Of a stretch of 64,000 bases of DNA, positions 8,344 through 18,755 are shown one piece after another (positions within the stretch are counted from its first letter, which is position 1; each line of letters opens with the position of its first letter). The notes below the pieces were generated by a model that saw only the letters and a list, made by a program, of their open reading frames with translations, ran no database searches and was not told the origin of the DNA. The stretch lies in contig NZ_JARYGZ010000001.1 of NCBI RefSeq assembly GCF_029906645.1, positions 124,001 to 188,000 of the forward strand, in the 5' to 3' direction. The position numbers and the translations under genes were made by a program. Source of the stretch: Sphingomonas oryzagri (GTDB taxonomy: Bacteria > Pseudomonadota > Alphaproteobacteria > Sphingomonadales > Sphingomonadaceae).

Positions 8344-9690
8344 ATGGCCGACCATGATTATGACCTGTTCGTGATCGGCGGTGGGTCCGGCGGCGTGCGC
8401 GCGGCGCGGATCTCGGCAGCGCACGGCGCGAAGGTCGCGATGGCGGAGGAATATCGCGTCGGCGGCACCTGCGTGATCCGCGGCTGCGTGCCCAAGAAGC
8501 TGCTGATCTACGGCGCGCATTTCGCCGAGGACCTGAAGGACGCCAAGCGCTTCGGCTGGCAGGTGCCCGATTGCGATTTCGACTGGCCGACGCTGCGCGA
8601 CAACGTGCTGGCCGATGTCGACCGGCTGGAGGGCCTCTACCAGAACACGCTCGACAGCCATGGCGTCGAAACCTTCCACCAGCGAGCGGTCGTCACCGGG
8701 CCGAACGAGATCGAGCTGGCCGACGGCACGAAGAAGACCGCAAGGATCATTCTGATCGCCACTGGCGCGCGTCCCGCCGTGCCCGCCTGCCCCGGCCATG
8801 AACATGGCATCACCTCCAACGAGGCCTTCCATCTGGACAGCGTGCCGAAGCGGATCGTGATCGCGGGCGGCGGCTACATCGCCAACGAGTTCGCCGGTAT
8901 CTTCAACGAACTCGGATCGAAGGTGACTTTGGTCAACCGTGGCAGCACGATCCTGCGCAGCTATGACAATAGTGTCGTCGACCGGCTGCTCCAGATCTCG
9001 GTGAAGAAGGGCATCGACTTCCGCTTCAACGCCATCTTCGAGAAGGTGGAGAAGCGCGAGGACGGCACGCTCGTCGTTCATGCCAAGGGGCAGGATCCGA
9101 TCGAAACCGATTGCCTGATGTTCGCCACCGGTCGCCGCCCGAACAGCGAGGGGCTGGGCCTCGAGGCGCTGGGCGTCGAGATCGACGAACTGGGCGCGAT
9201 CAAGGTGGACGAGGACGGCCGCTCCACCGTCCCCTCGATCTTCGCGGTGGGCGACATCACCAACCGCATCCAGCTGACCCCGGTGGCGATCCGCGAGGGC
9301 CATGCCTTCGCCGACACCCAGTTCGGCAACAATCCGCGCCGGGTGGATTATCATTGCGTGCCGAGCGCGGTGTTCAGCCACCCGCCGATCGCCGCCGTCG
9401 GCCTGACGGAAAGCGAGGCCAAGAACCGCTACGGCACGGTGAAGGTCTATTCGTCGGATTTCCGCCCGATGAAGAACGTGCTCGCCAACCGCGACGAGCG
9501 CGCGCTCTACAAGATGGTTTGCGATGCCTCGACCGACAGGGTGCTGGGCCTCCACATGATCGGGCCGGACGCGCCGGAGATACTGCAGGCGGCGGCGGTC
9601 GCGGTGAAGGCGGGCCTCACCAAGCAGCAGTTCGACGACGTCGTCGCGCTCCACCCGACGATGGCGGAGGAACTCGTCCTTCTCAAATAG
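8344..9690 (+). CDS. gor: Glutathione-disulfide reductase
   Basis: A 448-residue FAD flavoenzyme that reduces oxidised glutathione with NADPH in the cytoplasm. Visible are the N-terminal FAD motif GGGSGGVRAAR, the redox-active disulfide GGTCVIRGCVPKK, the NAD(P)-binding IAGGGYIANEFAG, ATGRRPN, VGDITNRIQLTPVAIREG, and the C-terminal LHPTMAEE that supplies the catalytic His-Glu pair of the partner subunit. The length is standard. It is divergent from lepB across a short intergenic region. The plant/proteobacterial-type glutathione reductase assignment is preferred over dihydrolipoamide or mercury reductase because of the RGCVPKK active site. Confidence 0.95.
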   Translation: MADHDYDLFVIGGGSGGVRAARISAAHGAKVAMAEEYRVGGTCVIRGCVPKKLLIYGAHFAEDLKDAKRFGWQVPDCDFDWPTLRDNVLADVDRLEGLYQNTLDSHGVETFHQRAVVTGPNEIELADGTKKTARIILIATGARPAVPACPGHEHGITSNEAFHLDSVPKRIVIAGGGYIANEFAGIFNELGSKVTLVNRGSTILRSYDNSVVDRLLQISVKKGIDFRFNAIFEKVEKREDGTLVVHAKGQDPIETDCLMFATGRRPNSEGLGLEALGVEIDELGAIKVDEDGRSTVPSIFAVGDITNRIQLTPVAIREGHAFADTQFGNNPRRVDYHCVPSAVFSHPPIAAVGLTESEAKNRYGTVKVYSSDFRPMKNVLANRDERALYKMVCDASTDRVLGLHMIGPDAPEILQAAAVAVKAGLTKQQFDDVVALHPTMAEELVLLK

Positions 9691-9721
9691 TTGGTGCTGG
9701 CGTCGGCGGCCCGGATGGGGC

Positions 9722-9749
9722 AATCTCCCCCGAAATTGTCTGGGGAGGC
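9722..9749 (+). terminator. GC hairpin after gor
   Basis: Between gor and the protease gene, CTCCCC and GGGGAG arms flank an 11-12-base loop. The same type of CTCCCC/GGGGAG hairpin occurs after acs (12679-12706), which suggests a dispersed terminator-like element. There is no U-tract, and the right arm also contains the purine-rich stretch upstream of the next start, so its role is uncertain. Confidence 0.35.
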
Positions 9750-9760
9750 AATGGGGTCGC

Positions 9761-11521
9761 GTGAAGAACAGGGTTGCGTGCGCGCTGGCGGGGCTGGCGC
9801 TGTGTCTGGGGGCGAAGGCGGCATCGGCGTCGTGCGGGGTCGGGAAGATCGGCGAACTGCCGGTCACGATGATCGACATGCAGCCGATGACGGATGCCAA
9901 GATCAACGGCCAGCCGGTCCGCTTCGTCGTCGATAGCGGCGCCTTCTACAGCGTGATCTCGCCAGGACGGGCGACCGAGCTGGGACTCAAGCCCGAGCCG
10001 CTGCCCGGCTGGATGATGCAGGGGATCAACGGCGAGACGCCGATGTCGCTGGTCACCGTCAAGACCTTCACCATCTCGGGCAGCGATCTGCCGCGCATCG
10101 AGTTCATCGTGGCAGGATCGGAAGTCGGCGGCGTCGGCGTGCTCGGCCAGAATCTCCTCGGCCTGGTCGATACCGAATATGATCTGCCGCACGGCACCGT
10201 CCGTCTGATGAAGGCGAAGGGATGCGGCAACAGCAACATGGCCTATTGGTCGACCGGCACCGACAAGATCGTCTCCGTCGTGGAGCTTGCGGCCTATGAT
10301 CGCGCCAATGCGCAGACGGTCGGCACGGTCTGGCTGAACGGCGCGAAGATCCACGCGACCTTCGATACCGGCGCGCACGATTCCGTTCTCTCGATGGCAG
10401 CCGCGGCGCGGGCGGGAATCACGCCGAAGAGCCCCGGCGTCGAGCCGGGCGGCATGATCTACGGTTTCGGCCGACAACTGGTACGGAGCTGGATCGCGCC
10501 GTTCGACAGTTTCAAGGTCGGCGAGGGCGAGACGATCAGCCACGGTCGCATCCGTTTCGGCGAGTTCACCGGCGATACCGAGATGCTGCTCGGCGCCGAT
10601 TTCTTCATCGCCCACCGCATCTATGTCTCGAACAGCCAGCGGCGCCTGTACCTGACGTACGAAGGCGGGCCGGTGTTCAATATCAAGGCGCGCTATCAGG
10701 ATGCCAAGGGCACGGCGATCGCCGTCACCGACGCGCAGACGGACCCGACCACGGCGGAGGGCTATAGCCGCGCCGGTGCCGTGCTGCTGGCGCGCAACGA
10801 CCGGGAGGGGGCGCTCGCCGATTTCGGGAAGGCGGTCGCGCTGGCGCCGACCGAGCCGCGCTACCGTCTGCAGCGGGCGGATGCGCTGTTCGATGCCGAC
10901 CGCAAGGCCGAGGCTATGGCCGACGTGGCGGAGGCGATCCGGCTGAAGCCTGATTATGTCGAGGCACTGATCGGTCGCGCCGGTCTGCGGCTGCGGGAGG
11001 ATGAACCCGACATCAAGGCGGTGCTCGCCGATCTCGATGCCGCCGACAAAGCCGCGCCACCGGCCGCGAACGAGCGGCTCGACATCGGCGGCCTGTACGT
11101 CGCCGCCGCCGAGCCCGCCCGCGCGGTGCCGCAATATGACCAGTGGATCAAATATCACCCGCAGGATGTCCGCCGGCCGGAGGCGTTGAACGATCGCTGC
11201 TGGGCGCGGGCGCTTGCCGGGATCGACCTGCCGGCTGCGCTCACCGACTGCAACTCGGCGATCCGCCAGCGGCCGGGCAACATGTCGATCGTCGACAGCC
11301 GCGCGCTGGTCGAACTGCGCATGGGCGACATCGACAAGGCGCTGCACGATTACGACGCGGTGATCGCGAAGGATCCGAAATCGGCCTGGTCGCTCTACGG
11401 GCGCGGCATCGCCAAGCAGCGCAAGGGCGATACGGCGGGAGCCAAGGCCGATTTCGAGGCGTCGGCTGCGGTCTCGCCCAAGCTCGCCAAGCGCGCCAAG
11501 GACTTCGGCATCAAGCCCTAG
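9761..11521 (+). CDS. Secreted retropepsin-like aspartic protease with TPR domain
   Basis: A 586-residue protein starting at GTG 9761, with a GGGAGG element 12 bases upstream and a good signal peptide (KNRVACALAGLALCLGAKAA). Two retroviral-type aspartic protease half-domains follow: FVVDSGAFYSVIS (Asp58) and ATFDTGAHDSVLS (Asp202), which could form one intramolecular active site. From about residue 327 the protein is tetratricopeptide repeats (for example YSRAGAVLLARNDREGALAD and SLYGRGIAKQRKGDTAGAKA). Retropepsin-like domains with TPRs occur in alphaproteobacteria but the substrate is not known. Location is periplasmic by inference. It follows gor after 70 bases that contain a hairpin. Confidence 0.75.
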   Translation: MKNRVACALAGLALCLGAKAASASCGVGKIGELPVTMIDMQPMTDAKINGQPVRFVVDSGAFYSVISPGRATELGLKPEPLPGWMMQGINGETPMSLVTVKTFTISGSDLPRIEFIVAGSEVGGVGVLGQNLLGLVDTEYDLPHGTVRLMKAKGCGNSNMAYWSTGTDKIVSVVELAAYDRANAQTVGTVWLNGAKIHATFDTGAHDSVLSMAAAARAGITPKSPGVEPGGMIYGFGRQLVRSWIAPFDSFKVGEGETISHGRIRFGEFTGDTEMLLGADFFIAHRIYVSNSQRRLYLTYEGGPVFNIKARYQDAKGTAIAVTDAQTDPTTAEGYSRAGAVLLARNDREGALADFGKAVALAPTEPRYRLQRADALFDADRKAEAMADVAEAIRLKPDYVEALIGRAGLRLREDEPDIKAVLADLDAADKAAPPAANERLDIGGLYVAAAEPARAVPQYDQWIKYHPQDVRRPEALNDRCWARALAGIDLPAALTDCNSAIRQRPGNMSIVDSRALVELRMGDIDKALHDYDAVIAKDPKSAWSLYGRGIAKQRKGDTAGAKADFEASAAVSPKLAKRAKDFGIKP

Positions 11522-11592
11522 GCGCCGGACTCTCGCCATGCGCGGAGGATGGCGGTAGGAGCCGGCGCCTCCCTCATGCGTTTGGAGTCGCC

Positions 11593-11940
11593 ATGGCCTC
11601 CCCGATGAAGTTCGATATTCCCCACAAGCTCGGCAAGGCCGAGGCGAAGCGGCGGATCGAGGCCGGCATCCCGAAGCTCGAGCGTCACATCCCCGGCGGC
11701 GGCACCGTGCAGGCCGACTGGACGGGCGAGGACCGGATGGCGATGACCGTCACCGCGATGGGCCAGAAGGTCTCGGTCGACATGCTGGTCGAGGAAGCGG
11801 TGGTGCACGCGACGGTCGCGGTGCCGCTGATGCTGTCGATGATGGCGGGCGCGATTTCCGGCTTCGTGCAGACCAGCGCGGAGAAGATGCTGGCCGCGCC
11901 CGCGTCCGATCCTCAGTCCGGGCCGCCGCCGCAGGCGTAG
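11593..11940 (+). CDS. Polyhydroxyalkanoic acid system family protein
   Basis: A 115-residue protein beginning MASPMKFDIPHKLGKAEAKR. The pattern of an amphipathic start, HKLGKAEAKRRIE, a central W-containing beta stretch (VQADWTGEDRMAMTVTAMG) and VEEAVVHATVAVPLML matches the small family named for polyhydroxyalkanoate granule regions (PHA_gran_rgn). Its biochemical role is not settled; in many genomes it is not near PHA genes, as here. The ATG at 11593 is supported by a GGAG five bases upstream. Its last 28 bases overlap the convergent gene 11913-12608. Cytoplasmic, no signal peptide. Confidence 0.75.
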   Translation: MASPMKFDIPHKLGKAEAKRRIEAGIPKLERHIPGGGTVQADWTGEDRMAMTVTAMGQKVSVDMLVEEAVVHATVAVPLMLSMMAGAISGFVQTSAEKMLAAPASDPQSGPPPQA

Positions 11941-12608
11941 GTATAACCCTGCGCGCAGGCGTCGGTCTGGCGGTGCCAGGCGGCGATGCGCTTCTGATAC
12001 TCCTCCTGATCGTACTGGTAACGCTGCATGTCCTGTGCGTGGGCGGCGAGGGCTGCCTGGTAGCGGGCATGTTCGGCGGCGTATGGATTGTCGGCGGTGG
12101 CGCTGTGCGCGGGCGCGTTGTAGCCGCGCCACGGGCGGCGGTTCAGATCGGCGGTGCGGGCGCGATCGGCGCGATGCGCGGCGTCGTCCGGCGTGCCCTG
12201 ATCGACCTGATCCGACCGCGCATAGGGTTTGGGCGTCTGCCAGCCGTCGGCGGGTGCGGGCTGCGGGCCGGATCCTGATCCGGAGTCTTGCCCGGATCCC
12301 GATCCTTGGGTCGAACCCGATCCCTGCCGAGCGCCCGAGCCGTTTCTCGCACCGCGTCCGGAGCCGGATTGGCGCGTGCCGGCACCATAGGGATCATAGC
12401 CATAGCCTTCCGGAACCGGCGGGGGCGGCGGCGTCTGGTCGACGTGATGATGCAGGTCCGCGGTGCCGTAGCTTTCCGACGTGCCACCGCGCCACTGCGC
12501 GTCGTCATCCTGATAGGTCGGCATCTGTCGGGGCGCGGGCTGCGGATCCGACTGGGCGGAAGCGGCGGTGGGCAGCAGCAGGGCTACGGCGAAAAGCGGG
12601 CGATACAA
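11913..12608 (-). CDS. Secreted low-complexity protein of unknown function
   Basis: A 231-residue protein not recognised as a named family. It starts at a TTG (12606-12608) preceded by GGAGG seven bases upstream, and the signal peptide YRPLFAVALLLPTAASAQ begins immediately, which fixes the start. The mature part has a proline run (TPPPPPVPEG), a Gly/Ser repeat region (about residues 80-117, units like GSGARQ, GSGSTQ, GSGSGQ, DSGSGSG) and a more ordered C-terminus rich in Tyr, Gln and Ala with two cysteines (ACAQGYTYACGGG) that could form a disulfide. An 11-base-loop hairpin overlaps its ribosome binding site. It converges on, and overlaps by 28 bases, the PHA-system gene. Confidence 0.65.
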   Translation of the reverse strand: MYRPLFAVALLLPTAASAQSDPQPAPRQMPTYQDDDAQWRGGTSESYGTADLHHHVDQTPPPPPVPEGYGYDPYGAGTRQSGSGRGARNGSGARQGSGSTQGSGSGQDSGSGSGPQPAPADGWQTPKPYARSDQVDQGTPDDAAHRADRARTADLNRRPWRGYNAPAHSATADNPYAAEHARYQAALAAHAQDMQRYQYDQEEYQKRIAAWHRQTDACAQGYTYACGGGPD

Positions 12609-12609
12609 G

Positions 12610-12638
12610 GGCGGGCCTCCGTGACGACAAGGCCCGCC
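12610..12638 (-). promoter_or_regulatory. Hairpin over the ribosome binding site of the low-complexity secreted protein
   Basis: Nine-base perfect arms GGCGGGCCT (12610-12618) and AGGCCCGCC (12630-12638) lie directly upstream of the TTG start at 12608. In the minus-strand transcript the second arm includes the last three bases of the GGAGG Shine-Dalgarno, so folding would reduce translation initiation. It could alternatively act as a terminator for a transcript arriving from acs. Confidence 0.4.
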
Positions 12639-12678
12639 TTATACAGCATCGGCTGACGAAGGGGTGAACGCCCACCTC

Positions 12679-12706
12679 ATCCTCCCCAATCTATCTTGGG
12701 GAGGAT
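12679..12706 (-). terminator. Perfect 11-bp hairpin after acs
   Basis: ATCCTCCCCAA (12679-12689) and TTGGGGAGGAT (12696-12706) pair perfectly around a six-base loop, five bases past the acs stop codon. There is no U-run, but position and symmetry fit a transcript end for acs. A similar but weaker element follows gor. Confidence 0.55.
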
Positions 12707-12711
12707 CAAAA

Positions 12712-14592
<1,881 letters not shown>

Positions 14593-14738
14593 GGCTTTCT
14601 CTCCGGTGTGTGGCGCGCTTTTGAGGCTGCCTGATGACGGTTGCAAGGGGCCGGAAGTATGACGCCCGGCGTTGCGCTGCCGCATCGACATGCTATCGCC
14701 TGCATGCCGGGGGGCGTGTGACGAACAGGAATATTCGC

Positions 14739-16658
14739 GTGGCAATCCGTACCGTTTCCGCACTGGCCCTGCTGATGGCCGCCGCCGCTCCGCTCGCCGC
14801 CCAGCCGCTCCACAGGTTCGAGGATCTGGTGATCGCGCCGGACGGCGATCGCGTCGCCACCGTGGAAAGCGGGCAGGAGCCGGATGCGCTCTCCGCGACG
14901 CATGGCGCTGTGGTGGTGCGGCAGACGCAAAGTGGGCGGATCGTGACGCGTATCGATCCCTGCAAGACCTGCGAATATGGCAACCTCGCCTACGGGCCGG
15001 ACGGTCAGCTCGCCTTCGTGGCGCGAGATCGCAAGGCCGGCACCGCCACCCTGATGGTGCAGGGCGCGCACGGGGCGAGGCGGCTGGCGACCGTCACCGG
15101 CCTCGCCGCCGATCCGCGCTGGTCGCCGGACGGGCGCAGCATCGCGCTGCTCGTCACGATCGGCGCGCAGAAGGAGACAGGCGCGGTGCAGGCCGGCACC
15201 CGCCAGGTCGGCGAGATCGGCGAGACCAACGACGACAAGCGGATCGCGATCGTGCCCGTGGCGGGCGGCACGCTGCGCACCGTCTCGCCATCGGGCCGCT
15301 TCATCTACGAATATGACTGGACGCCCGACGGCAGGGGCTTCGTCGCCACCACCGCGAAGGGCAATGGTGATGCGAACTGGTGGGTCGCCACCATCGACGC
15401 GATCGATGCCGCGACCGGCGCGGTCCGCCCGATCACGGCACCTGCCACGCAGGCCAATTTCCCGCGCGTCTCACCGGACGGAAAGACGGTCGCCTTCATC
15501 GGCGGGCTGATGAGCGATTTCGGCTCGGTCGGCGGCGATGTCTGGACGGTGCCGTTCGCCGGCGGCGTCGCGACCGACATCACGCCGGGCTATCGCGGCA
15601 CCTTCACCTCGCTGCTGTGGGGGGAGGGCGGCCTGCGCGCGACGGTTTTGCTCGGCGATCAGGCGGCGGTGGTGCCGGTCGATCCGACGCGCGGCCCGGC
15701 CGAGCCGCTGTGGACCGCCAAGGTGAAGATCGCGGCCGAGGACGCCAAGGTCGCGATCGCGCGCAACGGCACGATGGCGATGGTCGCGCAGGATTTCGAA
15801 CATGCGCCCGCCATCTTCGCCGGGCCGATTGCCGCCCCCGTCCAGATCACCACCGAGAACAGCGCCTACAGGCCGATCGTGACCGCGCGCAGCCTTACCT
15901 GGCGGAGTGGTGGGCACGACGTGCAGGGCTGGCTGCTCGCCCCGCGCAATGTGAGCCTGTCCACCGCGAAGGCGCCGATGATCACGATCGTCCACGGCGG
16001 CCCTGCCGCTGCGGTGACGCCCGATTTCGTGTGGAGGGGCACCAACGCGGCGCTGATCGCCGCCGGCTACTGGCTGTTCATGCCGAACCCGCGCGGCAGC
16101 TACGGGCAGGGCGAGGCGTTCGTGCAGGCCAACAAGCGCGATTTCGGCGGCGGCGACCTGAAGGACATCCTTGCCGGCATCGATGCGGCCGAGCAGGCGG
16201 CGCCGATCGACGATGCGCGGCTTGGCCTGATGGGCCACAGCTACGGCGGGTTCATGGCGATGTGGGCCAACACCCAGACCAACCGCTTCAAGGCGATCCA
16301 CGCCGGTGCAGGCATTTCGGACTGGATCAGCTATTACGGCACCAACGGGATCAACACCTGGATGATCCCCTATTTCGGCAAGAGCCTCTACGACGACGCC
16401 AAGCCCTATTGGGATATTTCGGCAATCCAGTTCATCGACCAGGCCAGGACGCCGACCCTGATCACGGTGGGCGAACGCGACATCGAGGTGCCGCCCACCC
16501 AGTCGACCGAATATTGGAACGCGCTGAAGGCGCATGGCGTGCCGACCAGCCTCGTCATCTATCCGGACGAAGGCCACGGCTTCCACGATCCCGCCCATAT
16601 CGCCGACGAGCGGCAGCGCGTCGTCGGCTGGTTCGATCGCTACCTGAAGGGGAAATAG
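14739..16658 (+). CDS. Secreted S9-family prolyl oligopeptidase-like peptidase
   Basis: About 639 residues from the preferred GTG 14739 (AGGA eight bases upstream); GTG 14718 would add seven residues. A signal peptide ([20 protein letters not shown]) precedes WD40-like beta-propeller repeats (for example [28 protein letters not shown]) and a C-terminal alpha/beta hydrolase domain. The catalytic triad is visible: Ser501 in GHSYGGF, Asp581 in [10 protein letters not shown] and His613 in DEGHGFHD. These enzymes cleave peptides, often after Pro or Ala, in the periplasm. galE follows only three bases after the stop codon, suggesting co-transcription, though the functional link is not obvious. Confidence 0.88.
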   Translation: MAIRTVSALALLMAAAAPLAAQPLHRFEDLVIAPDGDRVATVESGQEPDALSATHGAVVVRQTQSGRIVTRIDPCKTCEYGNLAYGPDGQLAFVARDRKAGTATLMVQGAHGARRLATVTGLAADPRWSPDGRSIALLVTIGAQKETGAVQAGTRQVGEIGETNDDKRIAIVPVAGGTLRTVSPSGRFIYEYDWTPDGRGFVATTAKGNGDANWWVATIDAIDAATGAVRPITAPATQANFPRVSPDGKTVAFIGGLMSDFGSVGGDVWTVPFAGGVATDITPGYRGTFTSLLWGEGGLRATVLLGDQAAVVPVDPTRGPAEPLWTAKVKIAAEDAKVAIARNGTMAMVAQDFEHAPAIFAGPIAAPVQITTENSAYRPIVTARSLTWRSGGHDVQGWLLAPRNVSLSTAKAPMITIVHGGPAAAVTPDFVWRGTNAALIAAGYWLFMPNPRGSYGQGEAFVQANKRDFGGGDLKDILAGIDAAEQAAPIDDARLGLMGHSYGGFMAMWANTQTNRFKAIHAGAGISDWISYYGTNGINTWMIPYFGKSLYDDAKPYWDISAIQFIDQARTPTLITVGERDIEVPPTQSTEYWNALKAHGVPTSLVIYPDEGHGFHDPAHIADERQRVVGWFDRYLKGK

Positions 16659-16661
16659 CGC

Positions 16662-17672
16662 ATGACGACGAAGCCTTTTCCGGTGCTGGTGACCGGCGGT
16701 GCCGGCTATATCGGCAGCCATGCCGTGCTCGCGCTGGAGGATGCCGGCTGGCCGGTGGTGGTGTTCGACAATCTCGTCACCGGCTTCCGCTGGGCGGTGG
16801 ACGAGCGCGCGCGCTTCGTCGAAGGCGACATCGGTGACGCGCAATTGCTTGCGCGCACGATCGAGGGCTTCGGCATCGGCGCGATCATGCACTTCGCGGG
16901 ATCGGTGGTTGTGCCCGAATCCGTCTCAAACCCGCTCAAATATTACGGCAACAACACGGCCAACAGCCGCACGCTGATCGACGCCGCGGTGGCCGGCGGG
17001 GTCAAGCATTTCATCTTTTCCTCGACGGCGGCGACTTACGGCATCCCCGAGGCCAGCCCGGTGCGCGAGGACACGCCGACGATCCCGATCAACCCCTACG
17101 GCATGTCCAAGCTGATGACCGAGATCATGCTGAAGGACACGGCCGCCGCGCACCCGATCAACTATTGCGCGCTCCGCTACTTCAACGTCGCCGGCGCCGA
17201 TCCGGAAGGCCGGGCGGGGCAGGCGACCGAGGGCGCCACCCACCTGATCAAGGTCGCGACTGAGGCGGCGCTCGGCAAGCGCAGCCACGTCTCGGTATTC
17301 GGGACCGATTTCGCCACACCCGACGGCACCGGGGTGCGCGACTATATCCACGTCACCGATCTGGCTGCCGCGCACGTGCTGGCGCTCGACGCGCTGATTG
17401 CCGAGCCGGAACGCAGCCTGACGCTCAATTGCGGCTACGGGCGCGGATTCTCGGTGCTGGAGGTGCTCGATGCGGTGGAGAAGGTCAGCGGCCTGCCGAT
17501 CGAGCGTCGCTTGGAAGGGCGCCGCGCCGGTGATCCGGACGCGCTGATCGCCGGCAACGAGGCGATCCTCGAGGCGTTTGGCTGGCAGCCGCGCTACGGC
17601 CAGCTCGACACCATCGTCGCACACGCGCTGGCCTGGGAACACGGGCTCGAGGCGCGGCGCGGGGAGCGCTGA
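16662..17672 (+). CDS. galE: UDP-glucose 4-epimerase
   Basis: A 336-residue short-chain dehydrogenase/reductase-type epimerase interconverting UDP-glucose and UDP-galactose. The NAD-binding VTGGAGYIGSH is at the N-terminus, the catalytic YxxxK is Tyr146/Lys150 (YGMSK) with Ser/Thr in FSSTAATYG, and family blocks HFAGSVVVPESV, YFNVAGADPEGRAGQ and GTGVRDYIHVTDLA are present. It supplies UDP-galactose for polysaccharide or glycolipid synthesis. It lies directly after the S9 peptidase and 37 bases before another nucleotide-sugar epimerase, so the last two form a natural pair. Confidence 0.93.
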   Translation: MTTKPFPVLVTGGAGYIGSHAVLALEDAGWPVVVFDNLVTGFRWAVDERARFVEGDIGDAQLLARTIEGFGIGAIMHFAGSVVVPESVSNPLKYYGNNTANSRTLIDAAVAGGVKHFIFSSTAATYGIPEASPVREDTPTIPINPYGMSKLMTEIMLKDTAAAHPINYCALRYFNVAGADPEGRAGQATEGATHLIKVATEAALGKRSHVSVFGTDFATPDGTGVRDYIHVTDLAAAHVLALDALIAEPERSLTLNCGYGRGFSVLEVLDAVEKVSGLPIERRLEGRRAGDPDALIAGNEAILEAFGWQPRYGQLDTIVAHALAWEHGLEARRGER

Positions 17673-17709
17673 CAACCGCATGGTAAGGGATGGAGGCTAG
17701 GGCGGCGGC

Positions 17710-18714
17710 ATGACCATCATCGTCACCGGCGCCGCCGGCTTCATCGGATCGCATGTCAGCCGCCGCCTGATCGCGCGGGGCGAGCGGGTGGTCGGCATCG
17801 ACAACCTCAACGACTACAATCCGGTGGCTTTGAAGCGGGACCGGCTGGCGGCGATCGCCGGGACGGATGGCGCGTCGGAGCTGTTCCGTTTCGCCGAGGT
17901 GGATTTTTCCGATCACGAGGCGCTCGATCGGGCGATCATGGGCGAGACGATCACCGCGATCGTCCATCTCGGCGCGCAGGCGGGCGTGCGTTACTCGCTC
18001 GAAAATCCGCGCGCCTATGCGGCCTCCAACCTCACCGGCCATCTGAACATGCTGGAGGTCGCGCGGCACGCCGGCGTCCGCCACATGGTCTACGCCTCGT
18101 CGTCGTCCGTTTACGGCACCAGTCCGGATCTGCCCTTTTCGGTCGAGCAGCGGGTCGATTTTCCGATCTCGCTCTACGCCGCCACCAAGAAGGCGGACGA
18201 GCTGATGAGCGAATCCTATTCGCATCTCTACCGTATTCCGCAGACCGGGCTGCGCTTCTTCACTGTCTACGGGCCGTGGGGGCGTCCGGACATGGCGGTG
18301 TGGGGCTTCACCGACAAGATCCTGCGCGGCGAGCCGATCACCGTGTTCAACGGCGGCAACATGCGCCGCGACTTCACCTATATCGACGACATCGTGACGG
18401 GCATCCTCGCCGCGCTCGATCATCCCCCGGCCGACGATGGCAGCACGAAGGCGGGCGGCAGTGCCAGCCCGCATGCGCTCTACAATATCGGCAACAACCG
18501 GGCCGAGCCGCTGGAGAAGCTGATCGCGCTGATCGAAGAGAGCTGCGGCAAGGCGGCGATCCGCATCGAGCAGCCGATGCAGCCGGGTGACGTGCCTGCC
18601 ACCTATGCCGAGCTGTCGGCGATCCAGCGTGATCTCGGCTTCCGGCCGACCACACCGATCGACGTCGGTATTCCGCAATGGGTCGAATGGTATCGTGCCT
18701 ACAGCGGATTGTGA
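17710..18714 (+). CDS. UDP-glucuronate 4-epimerase-like NAD-dependent epimerase
   Basis: A 334-residue extended SDR epimerase. VTGAAGFIGSHVSRRLI binds NAD; HLGAQAGVRYSLENPRAY, the SSSSVYG serine block and Tyr156/Lys160 (YAATKK) are typical of the CapI/LspL group that converts UDP-glucuronate to UDP-galacturonate; the group-specific FFTVYGPWGRPDMA and FNGGNMRRDFTYIDDI are also present. Product UDP-galacturonate would feed polysaccharide or lipid A-like glycans. A GGAGG-like purine stretch lies upstream of the ATG. Paired with galE on one strand; the UDP-glucose dehydrogenase that would provide its substrate is at 39409-40725. Confidence 0.87.
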   Translation: MTIIVTGAAGFIGSHVSRRLIARGERVVGIDNLNDYNPVALKRDRLAAIAGTDGASELFRFAEVDFSDHEALDRAIMGETITAIVHLGAQAGVRYSLENPRAYAASNLTGHLNMLEVARHAGVRHMVYASSSSVYGTSPDLPFSVEQRVDFPISLYAATKKADELMSESYSHLYRIPQTGLRFFTVYGPWGRPDMAVWGFTDKILRGEPITVFNGGNMRRDFTYIDDIVTGILAALDHPPADDGSTKAGGSASPHALYNIGNNRAEPLEKLIALIEESCGKAAIRIEQPMQPGDVPATYAELSAIQRDLGFRPTTPIDVGIPQWVEWYRAYSGL

Positions 18715-18755
18715 GGCTGAGCGCGGATAGGGGTCCAGCACTCGGTCGAGCGCAT

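Noticed and set aside
9683-11539. 618-codon minus-strand open frame opposite the retropepsin-TPR gene
   Set aside because: Arg/Ala/Asp-rich antisense shadow of a real gene with a good signal peptide and motifs on the plus strand.
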